A stretch of DNA of 64,000 nucleotides from Nocardia asteroides (GCF_900637185.1 NZ_LR134352.1:4702001-4766000); one strand, 5' to 3'; numbered from the stretch's first letter, positions 17,291-26,856 are shown. Translations and numbers: made by a program. Notes: generated by a model from the letters alone, not told the origin.

Positions 17291-17306
17291 TGTGATCTAC
17301 ATCACC
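17291..17306. promoter_or_regulatory. CRP/GlxR-type operator
   Basis: TGTGATCTACATCACC matches the GlxR consensus TGTGANNTANNTCACA at all fixed positions but the last. It lies upstream of the small secreted protein gene. Confidence 0.55.
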
Positions 17307-17345
17307 GGGAGCGGCGCACCCGTTACGGCTTGTGCCCGAATAGTT

Positions 17346-17365
17346 ATCGGTGGGCTAACACCGAT
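17346..17365 (-). terminator. Short hairpin at the arsC-like stop
   Basis: ATCGGTG and CACCGAT form a 7-bp stem with a 6-nt loop at the end of the ArsC-like gene. Confidence 0.4.
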
Positions 17366-17721
17366 CAGTCGAGGCCGCGCAGGGATTCCTCGTCGCGCGC
17401 CACCACGGCGCCGCCGTCGGCGGTGAGCACGATCGGGCGCTGGATGAGTTTCGGATGTTCGGCCAGCGCGGCCAGCCAGCGATCCACATCGGCCTCGGTA
17501 CGACCCCAGCTCGCCATGTCCAGGTCCTTGGCGATCTGCTCGCCGGTGCGGGTGATGTCCCACGGCTGCGCGCCCAGCCGGGCCAGCACCGCGCGCAGTT
17601 CGTCGACGGTCGGCGGATCGTCGAGGTAGCGCCGCACCGTGTACTCGACACCGGTCGCGTCCAGGTGCGCGGTGGCGTTGCGGCTCTTCGTGCAGCGGGG
17701 GTTGTGCCAGATCTCGGTCAT
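17365..17721 (-). CDS. ArsC/Spx-family thioredoxin-fold protein
   Basis: This 118-aa protein has the ArsC active-site motif WHNPRCTKSRNA with Cys10 and the later QRPIVL segment, whose Arg binds the oxyanion in glutaredoxin-linked arsenate reductases. It could be such a reductase or a YffB/Spx-like protein of unknown substrate; no ars genes are nearby, so an arsenate role is not supported by context. ATG 17721 is 6 nt after TACGCT, suggesting a leaderless start. Confidence 0.82.
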   Translation of the reverse strand: MTEIWHNPRCTKSRNATAHLDATGVEYTVRRYLDDPPTVDELRAVLARLGAQPWDITRTGEQIAKDLDMASWGRTEADVDRWLAALAEHPKLIQRPIVLTADGGAVVARDEESLRGLD

Positions 17722-17727
17722 CCCCGC

Positions 17728-17733
17728 AGCGTA
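17728..17733 (-). promoter_or_regulatory. -10 box (TACGCT) of the ArsC-like gene
   Basis: TACGCT ends 6 nt before ATG 17721. Confidence 0.45.
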
Positions 17734-17756
17734 GCGGCAGGCGACGCGCCGGCCCG

Positions 17757-18797
17757 TCAGCCGCGGGCGTCGCGCATGGCCGTGACCGGCGCGCGCAGGC
17801 GGGGCAGCACCTGCTCGCCGTAGGCGTCCAGGGTCGCGGTCTTCGCGTCGTGCTGCAGGTAGACGGCGAACTGGTCGACACCGAGCCGCTCCAGTTCACG
17901 CAGCCGGGCCAATTGTGCGTCGGGCGGGCCGAGCAGGCAGAAACGGTCGATGATCGCGTCGGGTACGAACTGGACGTGGGTGTTGTCCGCACGCCCGTGT
18001 TCGTTGTAGTCGTAGGGTTGCCTGCCCGCGACGTAGTCGGTGAGCGCGGCCGGGATCTCCTCGCTCGCACCGTATCTCGCCACGATCTCGGCGACGTGGT
18101 TGCCCACCATCCCGCCGAACCAGCGGCACTGCTCCCTGGCGTGGTCGAGCCCGGCCGCGGTCCCGTCGGTGACGTAGGCGGGCGCGGCGACACAGATCCG
18201 CACCGACGCCGGATCCCGGCCCGCCGCCCGCGCCGCCGCGCGCACCCGCGCGATCGACCAGGCGGTGATGTCGGGGTCGGCCAGCTGCAGGATGAACCCG
18301 TCACCGATCTGCCCGGTGAGCGCGAGCGCCTTGGGCCCGTACCCGGCCACCCACACGTCCAGCCGCGAGTCCGCGCCCCACGGGAACCGCACCTCGCTGT
18401 CGCCGATCCGGACGCTGCGCCCGTTGGCCAGTTCCCGGATGACGGTCACCGCCTCGCGCAGCGCGGCCAGGCTCGCCGGCCTGCCGCCGAGGGTCCGGAC
18501 CGCCGAGTCGCCGCGCCCGATCCCGCAGATCGTGCGATTGCCGAACATCGCGTTGAGGGTGGCGAAGGTGGAGGCGGTCACCGTCACGTCGCGGGTGGCC
18601 GGGTTGGTCACCATCGGCCCCACCACGACGGTGCGGGTGGCGGCGAGGATCGCGCTGTAGATGACGTAGGGCTCCTGCCACAGCAGGTGCGAGTCGAACG
18701 TCCACACGTGCGAGAACCCGTGCGTCTCGGCCACTCTCGCCAATTCGACCACCCGGGACGCGGGCGGATTGCACTGCAGCACCACGCCGATGTCCAT
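17757..18797 (-). CDS. LLM-class F420-dependent oxidoreductase (TIGR03842-like)
   Basis: This 346-aa luciferase-like (beta/alpha)8 protein begins MDIGVVLQCNPPASRVVELARVAE, and contains TFDSHLLWQEPYVIYSAILAAT and ICGIGRGDSAVRTLGG, typical of the TIGR03842 subgroup. These enzymes use reduced or oxidised coenzyme F420, a common cofactor in this order. The nearby genes give no substrate. GAGG lies 7 nt before ATG 18797. It stands alone, 35 bp upstream of the arsC-like gene on the same strand. Confidence 0.85.
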   Translation of the reverse strand: MDIGVVLQCNPPASRVVELARVAETHGFSHVWTFDSHLLWQEPYVIYSAILAATRTVVVGPMVTNPATRDVTVTASTFATLNAMFGNRTICGIGRGDSAVRTLGGRPASLAALREAVTVIRELANGRSVRIGDSEVRFPWGADSRLDVWVAGYGPKALALTGQIGDGFILQLADPDITAWSIARVRAAARAAGRDPASVRICVAAPAYVTDGTAAGLDHAREQCRWFGGMVGNHVAEIVARYGASEEIPAALTDYVAGRQPYDYNEHGRADNTHVQFVPDAIIDRFCLLGPPDAQLARLRELERLGVDQFAVYLQHDAKTATLDAYGEQVLPRLRAPVTAMRDARG

Positions 18798-19005
18798 GGG
18801 CGCCTCGATTCCTTGTCACCGGTCCGGGTGAGCCGGGCCGGCACCGCTGTCGACGAATCCCGTGTCTCATCCTAGGACGCCCCGGACCGGTCCTCGACGA
18901 TCGCCGCCCGCGAGTTCCGGCGTCCACCGCCCACACGACGAGCCCGGCTGGCAGGATGCGCGGTACATCGTCCGGCAGCACCCAGTCCGAGGAGACACCA
19001 TCCAG

Positions 19006-19695
19006 GTGAGCAGTCATTCGCAGGACCGATCCGTCATCGCCATCCTCCGTCGCGTCTCCGTCGGCCTGGGCGCCGTCGCCGCGCTGGCGGCGATCGCCCC
19101 GGCCGCCCAGGCCGTGCCCGCGCACCAGGCGGTCGTCCCCGGGTGCGCGCCCGCGGCCGCGGGCGCGCCGAACGGCAAGCAGTGGAACGCCGAGCCCGCC
19201 CTCACCATCGACCCGGCCGCGAGCTACACCGCGACCCTGCAGACCACCTGCGGCACCGTCGCGATCCAGCTCGACGCCGCCGCGGCGCCGCGCACGGTGA
19301 ACTCGTTCGCCTTCCTGGCCGGCGAGGGCTACTTCGACCACACCCGCTGTCACCGGCTCACCACCCAGGGCATCTACGTGCTGCAGTGCGGCGATCCCAC
19401 CGCCACCGGTATGGGCGGCCCCGGCTACAAGTTCGCCGACGAGAACCTCGCGGGCGCGGTCTACCCGGCAGGCACCGTGGCCATGGCCAACGCGGGCCCG
19501 GGCACGAACGGCAGCCAGTTCTTCCTGGTCTACCGCGACACCCAGCTGCCGCCGAACTACACCCCCTTCGGCACCGTCACCGCGGGCATGGACGCGCTGA
19601 CCACCGTGGCGAACGCCGGTGTGGCCGGCGGCGGCGCCGACGGGACCCCGGTGGCCGATGTGGTGTTCGACGCGGTGACCGTCGCCCAGGGCTGA
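19006..19695 (+). CDS. Secreted cyclophilin-type peptidyl-prolyl isomerase
   Basis: This 229-aa protein starts at GTG 19006 (VSSHSQDRSVIAILRRVSVG), preceded by GAGGAG at an 11-nt spacing. A signal peptide ending at AAQA precedes a linker and a cyclophilin domain: TTCGTVAIQLDAAAAPRTVNSFAFLAGEGYFDHTRCHRL, ATGMGGPGYKFADE, and TVAMANAGPGTNGSQFFLVY with the substrate-pocket residues. The usual catalytic FHR is replaced by RCHR with the Arg shifted, a common bacterial variant. It would help fold exported proteins outside the membrane. A strong terminator follows. Confidence 0.9.
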   Translation: MSSHSQDRSVIAILRRVSVGLGAVAALAAIAPAAQAVPAHQAVVPGCAPAAAGAPNGKQWNAEPALTIDPAASYTATLQTTCGTVAIQLDAAAAPRTVNSFAFLAGEGYFDHTRCHRLTTQGIYVLQCGDPTATGMGGPGYKFADENLAGAVYPAGTVAMANAGPGTNGSQFFLVYRDTQLPPNYTPFGTVTAGMDALTTVANAGVAGGGADGTPVADVVFDAVTVAQG

Positions 19696-19704
19696 GAAAC
19701 GACC

Positions 19705-19741
19705 GAGGGCCGCGTCCCCGGGAGTGGGAGACGCGGCCCTC
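19705..19741. terminator. Bidirectional terminator after the cyclophilin gene
   Basis: A 12-bp perfect stem (GAGGGCCGCGTC and complement) with a 13-nt loop lies between the cyclophilin stop and the convergent 27-codon ORF stop. Confidence 0.75.
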
Positions 19742-19757
19742 GTGCGGACGGCTGGGA

Positions 19758-19841
19758 TCAGCCGGCGCTGATCGAGCTGAACAGGTTCTGGATGGTCTGC
19801 AGGATGATCTCGGTCAGCAGATCAGCGGCGGAACCGGCCAT
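19758..19841 (-). CDS. 27-aa amphipathic peptide ORF
   Basis: A 28-codon ORF reads MAGSAADLLTEIILQTI and ends NLFSSISAG. It has a strong ribosome site (GAGGAG 8-10 nt before ATG 19841), its own space between two terminators (the mpa terminator upstream and the 19705-19741 hairpin downstream), and about 115 bp of promoter-sized DNA ahead of it. Residues 6-24 would form an amphipathic helix with Leu8, Leu9, Ile12, Ile13, Ile17, Leu20, Phe21 and Ile24 mostly on one face. Its size and pattern recall phenol-soluble modulins or corynebacterial PorA/PorH-type porin peptides, but no homology is claimed. Confidence 0.6.
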   Translation of the reverse strand: MAGSAADLLTEIILQTIQNLFSSISAG

Positions 19842-19957
19842 GACAACACTCCTCGTTTAGGGTCCTCATCAGGTCTGACGAACATGTGAAGCGTGCCCTA
19901 TCCACTCTGTGTCGCGTGGCGTTTTCGGGAAAAAAGCTCACCGGGCCCCGGTACGTG

Positions 19958-19990
19958 AGAAGGCCGCGCCCCCAGGGAGCGCGGCCTTCT
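19958..19990 (-). terminator. mpa terminator
   Basis: AGAAGGCCGCGC and its complement form a 12-bp stem with a 9-nt loop 11 bp after the mpa stop; a GC-rich palindrome and a T6 run follow on the minus strand. Confidence 0.75.
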
Positions 19991-20000
19991 GCGTACGCGC

Positions 20001-21761
20001 CTACAGGTACTGACCCGTATTCGACTCCGTGTCGATCGCGCGGCTGGCCGACGCGTTCTTGCCCGTGACCAGCGTGCGGATGTAGACGATCCGCTCGCCC
20101 TTCTTGCCCGAGATGCGGGCCCAGTCGTCCGGGTTGGTGGTGTTGGGCAGATCCTCGTTCTCGGCGAACTCGTCGACGATCGAATCGAAGAGGTGCTGTA
20201 TCCGCAGACCCGGGTTACCGGTGTCGAGCACCGACTTGATCGCGTACTTCTTGGCCCGGTCCACGATGTTCTGGATCATCGCGCCGGAGTTGAAGTCCTT
20301 GAAGTACAGGACCTCCTTGTCACCGTTGGCGTAGGTGACCTCCAGGAACCGGTTGTCGTCGCTCTCGGCGTACATCCGCTCGACGACCTTCTCGATCATC
20401 GCGTCCACACAGGCGGCCTTGTCGCCGTCGAACTCGCGCAGGTCGCTCTCGTGCAGCGGCAGCGTCTCGGTGAGGTACTTGGAGAAGATGTCCTGCGCCG
20501 ATTCCGCGTCCGGCCGCTCGATCTTGATCTTCACGTCCAGGCGGCCCGGCCGCAGGATCGCGGGGTCGATCATGTCCTCGCGGTTGGAGGCGCCGATCAC
20601 GATGACGTTCTCGAGGCCCTCGACGCCGTCGATCTCCGAAAGCAGCTGCGGCACAACGGTGGTCTCCACGTCGGAGGAGACACCCGAACCGCGGGTGCGG
20701 AAGATCGAGTCCATCTCGTCGAAGAACACGATCACCGGGGTGCCCTCGGAGGCCTTCTCGCGCGCCCGCTGGAAGATGATCCGGATGTGGCGCTCGGTCT
20801 CACCGACGAACTTGTTGAGCAGCTCGGGGCCCTTGATGTTGAGGAAGAAGGACTTGGCCTCCTTGGCGTCCTCACCGCGGGCCTCGGCGATCTTCTTGGC
20901 CAGCGAGTTGGCGACGGCCTTGGCGATCAGCGTCTTACCGCAACCGGGCGGACCGTAGAGCAGCACGCCCTTGGGCGGGCGCAGCGCGTACTCGCGGAAC
21001 AGATCCTTGTGCAGGAACGGCAGTTCCACCGCGTCGCGGATCTGCTCGATCTGGCGGCCGAGCCCACCGATGTCGGTGTAGTCGACGTCGGGAACCTCTT
21101 CCAGCACAAGGTCTTCGACCTCGGCCTTGGGGACCCGCTCGAAAGCGAAGCCGGCCTTGGTGTCGACCAGCAGCGAATCACCGGGGCGCAGTTTGCGAAT
21201 CGGGGAATCAGGGTCGTCGACGTCGTCGTACTCGGCAATCTTGGACAGCGGGCCGGACAGCCAGACCACGCGCTCCTCGTCGGCGTGGCCGACCACCAGG
21301 GCGCGGCGGCCGTCGTCGAGAATCTCGCGCAGCGTGCCGATTTCGCCGATGGCGTCGAAGTTCCCGGCCTCCACGACCGTGAGGGCCTCGTTGAGCCGCA
21401 CGGTCTGGCCGTACTCGAGCGTCGCGACGTCGATGTTGGGCGAGCAGGTGAGGCGCATCTTGCGACCGGAGGTGAAGACGTCGACCGTCTGATCCTCGTA
21501 GGTGTGGATGACGATGCCGTAGCCGCTGGGCGGCTGACCCAGGCGATCGACTTCCTCACGCAGGGCGATCAGCTGCTGGCGCGCTTCCTTGAGCGTGTCC
21601 ATCAACTTGCCGTTGCGGATGGTCAGCGAATCGATCCGTGCTTCCAATTCGCGTGCGCGATCCGGCGAGTCGGCGAGTTGCCTGCGGAGAGCAGCCGCCT
21701 CGGCGCGTACCGCCTCGAGCTCTCGCCAGGCCGCCGAATCCGAATTCTCGTTGGGGCTCAT
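20001..21761 (-). CDS. mpa: Mpa/ARC, proteasome-activating AAA+ ATPase
   Basis: Mpa binds pupylated substrates, unfolds them and threads them into PrcAB. The 586-aa protein has an N-terminal coiled coil (about residues 10-75) that captures Pup, tandem OB domains (about 80-230), then an AAA module with Walker A GPPGCGKT, Walker [12 protein letters not shown], and an arginine-finger region. The C-terminal NTGQYL supplies the penultimate-Tyr motif that opens the proteasome gate. GGAGGAG precedes ATG 21761. It is separated from the pup-dop block by about 7 kb but keeps its mycobacterial neighbour lppK. Confidence 0.96.
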   Translation of the reverse strand: MSPNENSDSAAWRELEAVRAEAAALRRQLADSPDRARELEARIDSLTIRNGKLMDTLKEARQQLIALREEVDRLGQPPSGYGIVIHTYEDQTVDVFTSGRKMRLTCSPNIDVATLEYGQTVRLNEALTVVEAGNFDAIGEIGTLREILDDGRRALVVGHADEERVVWLSGPLSKIAEYDDVDDPDSPIRKLRPGDSLLVDTKAGFAFERVPKAEVEDLVLEEVPDVDYTDIGGLGRQIEQIRDAVELPFLHKDLFREYALRPPKGVLLYGPPGCGKTLIAKAVANSLAKKIAEARGEDAKEAKSFFLNIKGPELLNKFVGETERHIRIIFQRAREKASEGTPVIVFFDEMDSIFRTRGSGVSSDVETTVVPQLLSEIDGVEGLENVIVIGASNREDMIDPAILRPGRLDVKIKIERPDAESAQDIFSKYLTETLPLHESDLREFDGDKAACVDAMIEKVVERMYAESDDNRFLEVTYANGDKEVLYFKDFNSGAMIQNIVDRAKKYAIKSVLDTGNPGLRIQHLFDSIVDEFAENEDLPNTTNPDDWARISGKKGERIVYIRTLVTGKNASASRAIDTESNTGQYL

Positions 21762-21878
21762 GATGCTGCTCCTCCCAGTCCCGGTCTTTCAACGCTACCG
21801 GGCGCCGTCAGTTCTCGCTTTCCGACATGGTTTCGTCGTGATCACATCTTGTACGGTGATCGGCCGATCCGGGCCATG

Positions 21879-21892
21879 TTAGGCTCCCCTAA
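21879..21892. promoter_or_regulatory. Possible IdeR/DtxR iron box
   Basis: TTAGGCTCCCCTAA, inside the inverted repeat GTTAGG...CCTAAC, matches 12 of the last 14 positions of the IdeR/DtxR consensus. It lies 60 bp before lppK in the divergent mpa-lppK region. Confidence 0.4.
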
Positions 21893-21952
21893 CACCCCAC
21901 TGCGGGGCACTCGGCGAGTGCTCTCGCCCATCGAGCCGAAAGGTTGCTGAGC

Positions 21953-22477
21953 ATGCTCCTTCCTCCCCGCACGATCCGTGTCACCGTCGCTACCGCCGCT
22001 GCGGCGCTCGCCGTCACCGTCGGACTGACCGGTTGCGGCGGCTCCGACGATTCCTCGACGAAGGCCACCAGCAGCAGTACCAGTATCGCGGCCGCTCCGT
22101 CCAGCATTTCGGCAACTCCGTCCGGTGACAACGCCGCCGCACCCACCGCCGATTCCCTGAAGGCGACGTTGCTCGAGTTCTCCGACCCCGCGCTGTCCAC
22201 CGACGAGAAGGCGAAGCTGATCGTCAACGGCGAGGCGCGCAAGTCCAACATCGACCAGATGAACGGCATGCTGGCCGGCTACACCCTGAGCTTCGCCGTC
22301 GCCAACGTCGTGACAACCGGCAACACCGCCACCGCCGACGTCACCATCACCTCCCCGCACGGCACCGCCCCCGCCTTCCCGGTCACCTGGGAGCAGGTCG
22401 ACGGCACCTGGAAGATCTCCGACGCCAGCGGCTGCCTCCTCCTCGGCTTCGCCCAGGCCCCCTGCACCCCCGCCTGA
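21953..22477 (+). CDS. lppK: LppK-like lipoprotein (MTB12-type domain)
   Basis: This 174-aa protein starts at ATG 21953 after a GAAAGG site. A signal peptide ends in the lipobox LTGC, followed by a Ser/Thr linker and an NTF2-like MTB12-type domain (LKATLLEFSDPALSTDEKAKLIVNG...VTWEQVDGTWKISDASGC). In M. tuberculosis lppK (Rv2116) is likewise next to mpa, so the assignment is supported by both domain and synteny. It is a surface lipoprotein of unknown function. A possible iron box lies in its promoter. Confidence 0.8.
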   Translation: MLLPPRTIRVTVATAAAALAVTVGLTGCGGSDDSSTKATSSSTSIAAAPSSISATPSGDNAAAPTADSLKATLLEFSDPALSTDEKAKLIVNGEARKSNIDQMNGMLAGYTLSFAVANVVTTGNTATADVTITSPHGTAPAFPVTWEQVDGTWKISDASGCLLLGFAQAPCTPA

Positions 22478-22543
22478 CCCGCGCAGCGCGCCCGACAGGG
22501 CCCGTGCGGCCCCCCGGGTAGCCGGAGGAGCCGGACAGCCCGC

Positions 22544-23401
<858 letters not shown>

Positions 23402-23457
23402 TCACAGCCTGCCAGGTCGGCCCGGTCCCGCACCGCACGGGGTGACCCGTGGGTGGT

Positions 23458-24603
23458 CTACTTCGCCGCCGCGAGTACCCGGTACTGCTCGCGCGCCTCG
23501 CTGTGCGCCACCTCCTGGGTCTTCGCCCAGACCTCGGCGACGTGCCTGCCCGCGGTCACCAGGCAGACCCAGGCGTTGGCATGGTCCTTCCCGTCGGTCA
23601 GGCAGGACACCCCGGGTACGTCGGCCGGCGCGGGCGCGGTGGTCTTGGCGCGCGCGGCGGCGATGGCGGCCGCGGTGGCCGCGCTGAGTTCGGCCGCGCC
23701 CGCCGCGTCGGCGGCGCGGTAGACGGTGCTGCCCTTGGTGGCCAGAGCGCTCACGCCCAGCCGGGGATACAGCGTCACCGCCGCCTGCTGGTCCTCGGCG
23801 AAGAGCAGCGCGGCGTGCTGCCGGTAGGCGCCCCGGCCGCTGCCGTTGTCGCCGATCGAGAGCGCGTAGATGCCGTCCGGGTCGTAGGGCAGGCGGGCGA
23901 GGTCGGCCGTGGCCGTCGCGGTGAACGAATCCAGCAGCGGCCGTTGCCGTTCCAGGGCCCGCGCGGTGATCGCCTCGATGTCGGCGAGCGCACCGGCGCG
24001 CACCTTGGTGAACACGACGTAGTCGCGGTACGGCGTGAAGGCCATGCCCTCGACCCGGCCGCGCGCGGTCAGCTGGACGAACCGCGTGTCCGGCGCGGTC
24101 GCCAGGGGCGTCGGTGTCCAGTCGGCCGTCTGCAGCAGTCCGCGTTCGGCGGTCGCGGCGGTGGCGAAGTCGTCGGCGGCGGTCGTCGCGGCGGCGGCGT
24201 CGGGGAAGCGCAGCACGCCGTGGGTGAGCCAGTGGGATTCGCCGATCTCCATGCTGCCGTTGGATCGCTCGCTGACGAACCCGGCCAGCAAGCCGTTGTC
24301 GTCGGCGGCCTCGGCGATCGCGTTGTGGTGCCCGGCGGAGATCCGCAACCGCGCCGAGGTGAGGACATCGGAGCTGCCGTGCCGGACGAAACGGGGGTCG
24401 ATGTCGGTGGGCAGCGCCAGCACCTCGGCGATCCGCATGCCCTCGGCCAGCTTGCCCGTGCGCAGGGCCTGCTCGGGACTGGTCGTCGTGGTCGCCGCCG
24501 CCGTGGTGCTGGCGGGTACCCGGACCGTCTTGCCCGGTTCCTCACACGAGCTGAGCACGATCATCGCGGCCACGGCCGCCCCCACCCGGATCATTCGATG
24601 CAT
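23458..24603 (-). CDS. Lipoprotein, DUF7373-like
   Basis: This 381-aa protein begins MHRMIRVGAAVAAMIVLSSCEE: a signal peptide with lipobox LSSC. A Thr/Ala linker precedes a large extracytoplasmic region with RIAEVLALPTDIDPRFV and two alpha/beta halves. Tandem lipoproteins of this kind (DUF7373) are frequent in Nocardia; the family has no known role. The start at 24603 places the lipobox at the normal distance. It stands between trmI and the divergent RecB-type nuclease and is absent from the equivalent M. tuberculosis interval, so it is probably a lineage-specific addition. Confidence 0.75.
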   Translation of the reverse strand: MHRMIRVGAAVAAMIVLSSCEEPGKTVRVPASTTAAATTTTSPEQALRTGKLAEGMRIAEVLALPTDIDPRFVRHGSSDVLTSARLRISAGHHNAIAEAADDNGLLAGFVSERSNGSMEIGESHWLTHGVLRFPDAAAATTAADDFATAATAERGLLQTADWTPTPLATAPDTRFVQLTARGRVEGMAFTPYRDYVVFTKVRAGALADIEAITARALERQRPLLDSFTATATADLARLPYDPDGIYALSIGDNGSGRGAYRQHAALLFAEDQQAAVTLYPRLGVSALATKGSTVYRAADAAGAAELSAATAAAIAAARAKTTAPAPADVPGVSCLTDGKDHANAWVCLVTAGRHVAEVWAKTQEVAHSEAREQYRVLAAAK

Positions 24604-24669
24604 GCGGTGATCTTGGCAGAGGCGAGGGTGCGCGACGAATCGTGACGATGGGCTGTCGGTGCCTGCCGA

Positions 24670-24675
24670 TACCCT
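24670..24675 (+). promoter_or_regulatory. -10 box (TACCCT) of the RecB-type nuclease
   Basis: TACCCT ends 7 nt before ATG 24683. Confidence 0.5.
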
Positions 24676-24682
24676 GCGAAGT

Positions 24683-25588
24683 ATGTCAGTGCCCGTGTCC
24701 GTGTCCCCCGCCGACGATGCCGCCGACGCTCCGGCCCCGCGGTCGCGTCCGGCGCTGTCGCCTTCGCGGGCAGCGGATTTCAAGCAGTGCCCGTTGAAGT
24801 ACCGGTTGCGGGCGGTGGACCGGATTCCGGAACCGCCCAGCCGGGCCGCGGTGCGGGGCACCGTGGTGCACGCGGTGCTGGAGGATCTGTTCGGGCTGCC
24901 CGCCGCCGATCGTCATCCGCGGCGGGCGGCCGAGCTCGTGCCGGGGGCCTGGGAGCGGGTGCGCGCCGGGCGCGAGGAGGTCGACGAGGTGGTCGCCGCG
25001 GGCGGGCCCGAGGCCCTGTTCGCCGAGGTCCGAAGGCTGGTCGAGAGCTACTACGAGCTCGAGGACCCCACCCGCTTCGAGCCGCACGCACTGGAGGAGC
25101 GGGTCGAGGTCGACCTGGCCGGAGACATCCCGCTGCGCGGCTTCGTCGACCGCATCGACGTGGCCCCCAACGGGCTGCTGCGGGTGGTCGACTACAAGAC
25201 CGGCCGCTCCCCCGGCCCGCAGCACGAGGCACGCGCGCTGTTCCAGCTGAAGTTCTACGCGCTGATGATCCTGCGCACCCGCAACATCCTGCCCGCCCAG
25301 CTGCGCCTGATCTATCTGGCCGACAAGGTCCTGCTCACCTACGCCCCCGATCGCGACGAGCTGGAACGGTTCGAGCGCATCCTCACGGCCCTGTGGCAGG
25401 CGATCCTGGAGGCGGGCCGCACCGGCGACTTCCCGCCCACCCGCAACTCGATGTGCCGGTTCTGCGACTTCCACAGCCTGTGCCCGGAGTACGGCGGCAC
25501 CCCGCCACCGTATCCGGGCTGGCCGCAGCAGGATTCGTCGCCGGTCGCGCTGGGCGTGCCCGAGGTCCGCCCGCCCGAGGACGTCTGA
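24683..25588 (+). CDS. RecB-family PD-(D/E)XK nuclease with Fe-S cysteines
   Basis: This 301-aa protein has the Cas4/AddB-like order: LSPSRAADFKQCPLKYRLRAVDRI with the first Cys, RGTVVHAVLEDLF (catalytic His), GFVDRIDVAPNGLLRVVDYKTGR (metal-binding Asp and catalytic Asp-x-Lys), and a C-terminal MCRFCDFHSLCPEY cluster giving three more Cys. Together these predict a 4Fe-4S-stabilised exonuclease. It corresponds to M. tuberculosis Rv2119 by position. A role in DNA repair is inferred; no CRISPR or helicase partner is nearby. The start is leaderless by its -10 spacing. Confidence 0.88.
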   Translation: MSVPVSVSPADDAADAPAPRSRPALSPSRAADFKQCPLKYRLRAVDRIPEPPSRAAVRGTVVHAVLEDLFGLPAADRHPRRAAELVPGAWERVRAGREEVDEVVAAGGPEALFAEVRRLVESYYELEDPTRFEPHALEERVEVDLAGDIPLRGFVDRIDVAPNGLLRVVDYKTGRSPGPQHEARALFQLKFYALMILRTRNILPAQLRLIYLADKVLLTYAPDRDELERFERILTALWQAILEAGRTGDFPPTRNSMCRFCDFHSLCPEYGGTPPPYPGWPQQDSSPVALGVPEVRPPEDV

Positions 25589-25594
25589 GCGCGG

Positions 25595-26722
25595 CTACCC
25601 GGAGAAGTCGCGGAACAGCAGCACCGAGAGTCCGAGTCCGACCGCCAGATTCACCACGGCCGCCGACCCGAAGACGACGATCGGCCGCCACCCAGCCTCG
25701 CGCAGCCCGCGCAGCGAGAACTCCAGGCCGATGGAGACGAAGGCCAGGATCAGGAACCAGGTCCGCAGGTCGTTGATCACCGCGAGGTGCGCGGCGCCGG
25801 TCTTCTTGTCGACCGACTGCAGGTACAGGGTGCCGATGATCGAGGCCGCCACGAAACCGAGCACGAATTTCGGGAAGCGAGCCCAGAATTCGCCGAGGGA
25901 CGGCCTGGCCGCGCCCGGGGTGCGGTCGACCCGGAAGGCGAACCAGGCGGTCAGCGCGATCGCGACGACGCCGATCAGCGCGTTCTGCGTGGTCTTGACG
26001 ATGGTCGCGATCTTCAGCGCGTCCTCGCCCGCCAGCGCGCCCGCCGCGGCCACCGCCGCCGTGGTGTCGATATTGCCGCCGATCCAGGCACCCGCCACCG
26101 CGTCGGACAGGCCGAGCGCGCCGGCCAGCCAGGGCAGCAGGAAGATCGACGGCAGCGCGAAGATGATCACCAGCGACGCCGCGTAGGCGATCTGCTCGCG
26201 CCGCGCCTGCACCGCGCCGGCCGCCGCGATCGCCGCGCTCACCCCGCAGATGGAGACCGCCGAGGACAGCAGCGCGCGCAGTTTGTCGTCGAGCCCGAGC
26301 AGGCCGCCGAGCCACCAGGTGAAGCCGAAGACGATCGTGATCAGCGCCAGCGCCTGCACGATCGCCGGCGCGGCGGCCGTCACCAGGATCTTCAGGTTGA
26401 TCGAGGCGCCGAGCAGCACGACGCCGGTCTTGATGAAGAATTCGGTCCGGAACCCGGCCGAGAGCCGATCCCGCAGCCCCAGTTTGCTCAGCACGATATT
26501 GCCGATCAACCCGATCGCGATCGCGTACACCGGGTATTCGACCGTCTTGGCGACCCGCTGGAACGGCGTGCCGACGGCCCACTGCGGCGCCTGGGTGTCG
26601 AAGAAGCGGGTCAGCGCGCCCAGCGCGAGCACCAGCGCGATCCCGGCCACCACGTCGGCGCCGGTCGGTTTCGGATTGGTGTGCAGCGCGGCGGTTTCGG
26701 TGGTGGTCTTCGGCTCGCTCAT
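25595..26722 (-). CDS. YeiH-family putative sulfate exporter / anion transporter
   Basis: This 375-aa protein (MSEPKTTTETAALHTNPKP...) has about ten membrane segments and the UPF0324/YeiH signature regions GASINLKILV, GFTWWLGGLLGLDDKLRALLSSAVSICGVSAA and AWIGGNIDTTAAVAAAG. The family is named for sulfate export, but direct evidence is thin. ATG 26722 shares one base with the stop of a 44-aa membrane protein upstream; a GTG at 26725 is an alternative start. The two are clearly co-translated. Confidence 0.85.
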   Translation of the reverse strand: MSEPKTTTETAALHTNPKPTGADVVAGIALVLALGALTRFFDTQAPQWAVGTPFQRVAKTVEYPVYAIAIGLIGNIVLSKLGLRDRLSAGFRTEFFIKTGVVLLGASINLKILVTAAAPAIVQALALITIVFGFTWWLGGLLGLDDKLRALLSSAVSICGVSAAIAAAGAVQARREQIAYAASLVIIFALPSIFLLPWLAGALGLSDAVAGAWIGGNIDTTAAVAAAGALAGEDALKIATIVKTTQNALIGVVAIALTAWFAFRVDRTPGAARPSLGEFWARFPKFVLGFVAASIIGTLYLQSVDKKTGAAHLAVINDLRTWFLILAFVSIGLEFSLRGLREAGWRPIVVFGSAAVVNLAVGLGLSVLLFRDFSG

Positions 26723-26856
26723 CACGGCACCAGCCAGTCGGGAATCGCGCCGGCCAGCACCAGGCCGATCAGTGCGAGGCCGACGACGGTCGCCAGCCAG
26801 TCCTCGTTCCAGGTGAACGCGCTACCCGGGCGCGGCTCGGGTGGTGTCTGCGACAC
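26722..26856 (-). CDS. 44-aa single-pass membrane protein, partner of the YeiH-type transporter
   Basis: A small ORF from GTG 26856 reads VSQTPPEPRPGSAFTWNEDW followed by one hydrophobic helix and ends PDWLVP. AGGAG stands 7 nt upstream. The stop codon overlaps the transporter start, so translation is coupled. The FTWNEDWLA motif before the helix suggests an interfacial anchor. It is likely a small accessory subunit of the transporter; this role is inferred from coupling only. Confidence 0.75.
   Translation of the reverse strand: MSQTPPEPRPGSAFTWNEDWLATVVGLALIGLVLAGAIPDWLVP

Noticed and set aside
17365..17721. Arsenic resistance gene
   Set aside because: The fold and Cys fit ArsC, but there is no arsR, acr3 or arsB around it, so no arsenic role is claimed.
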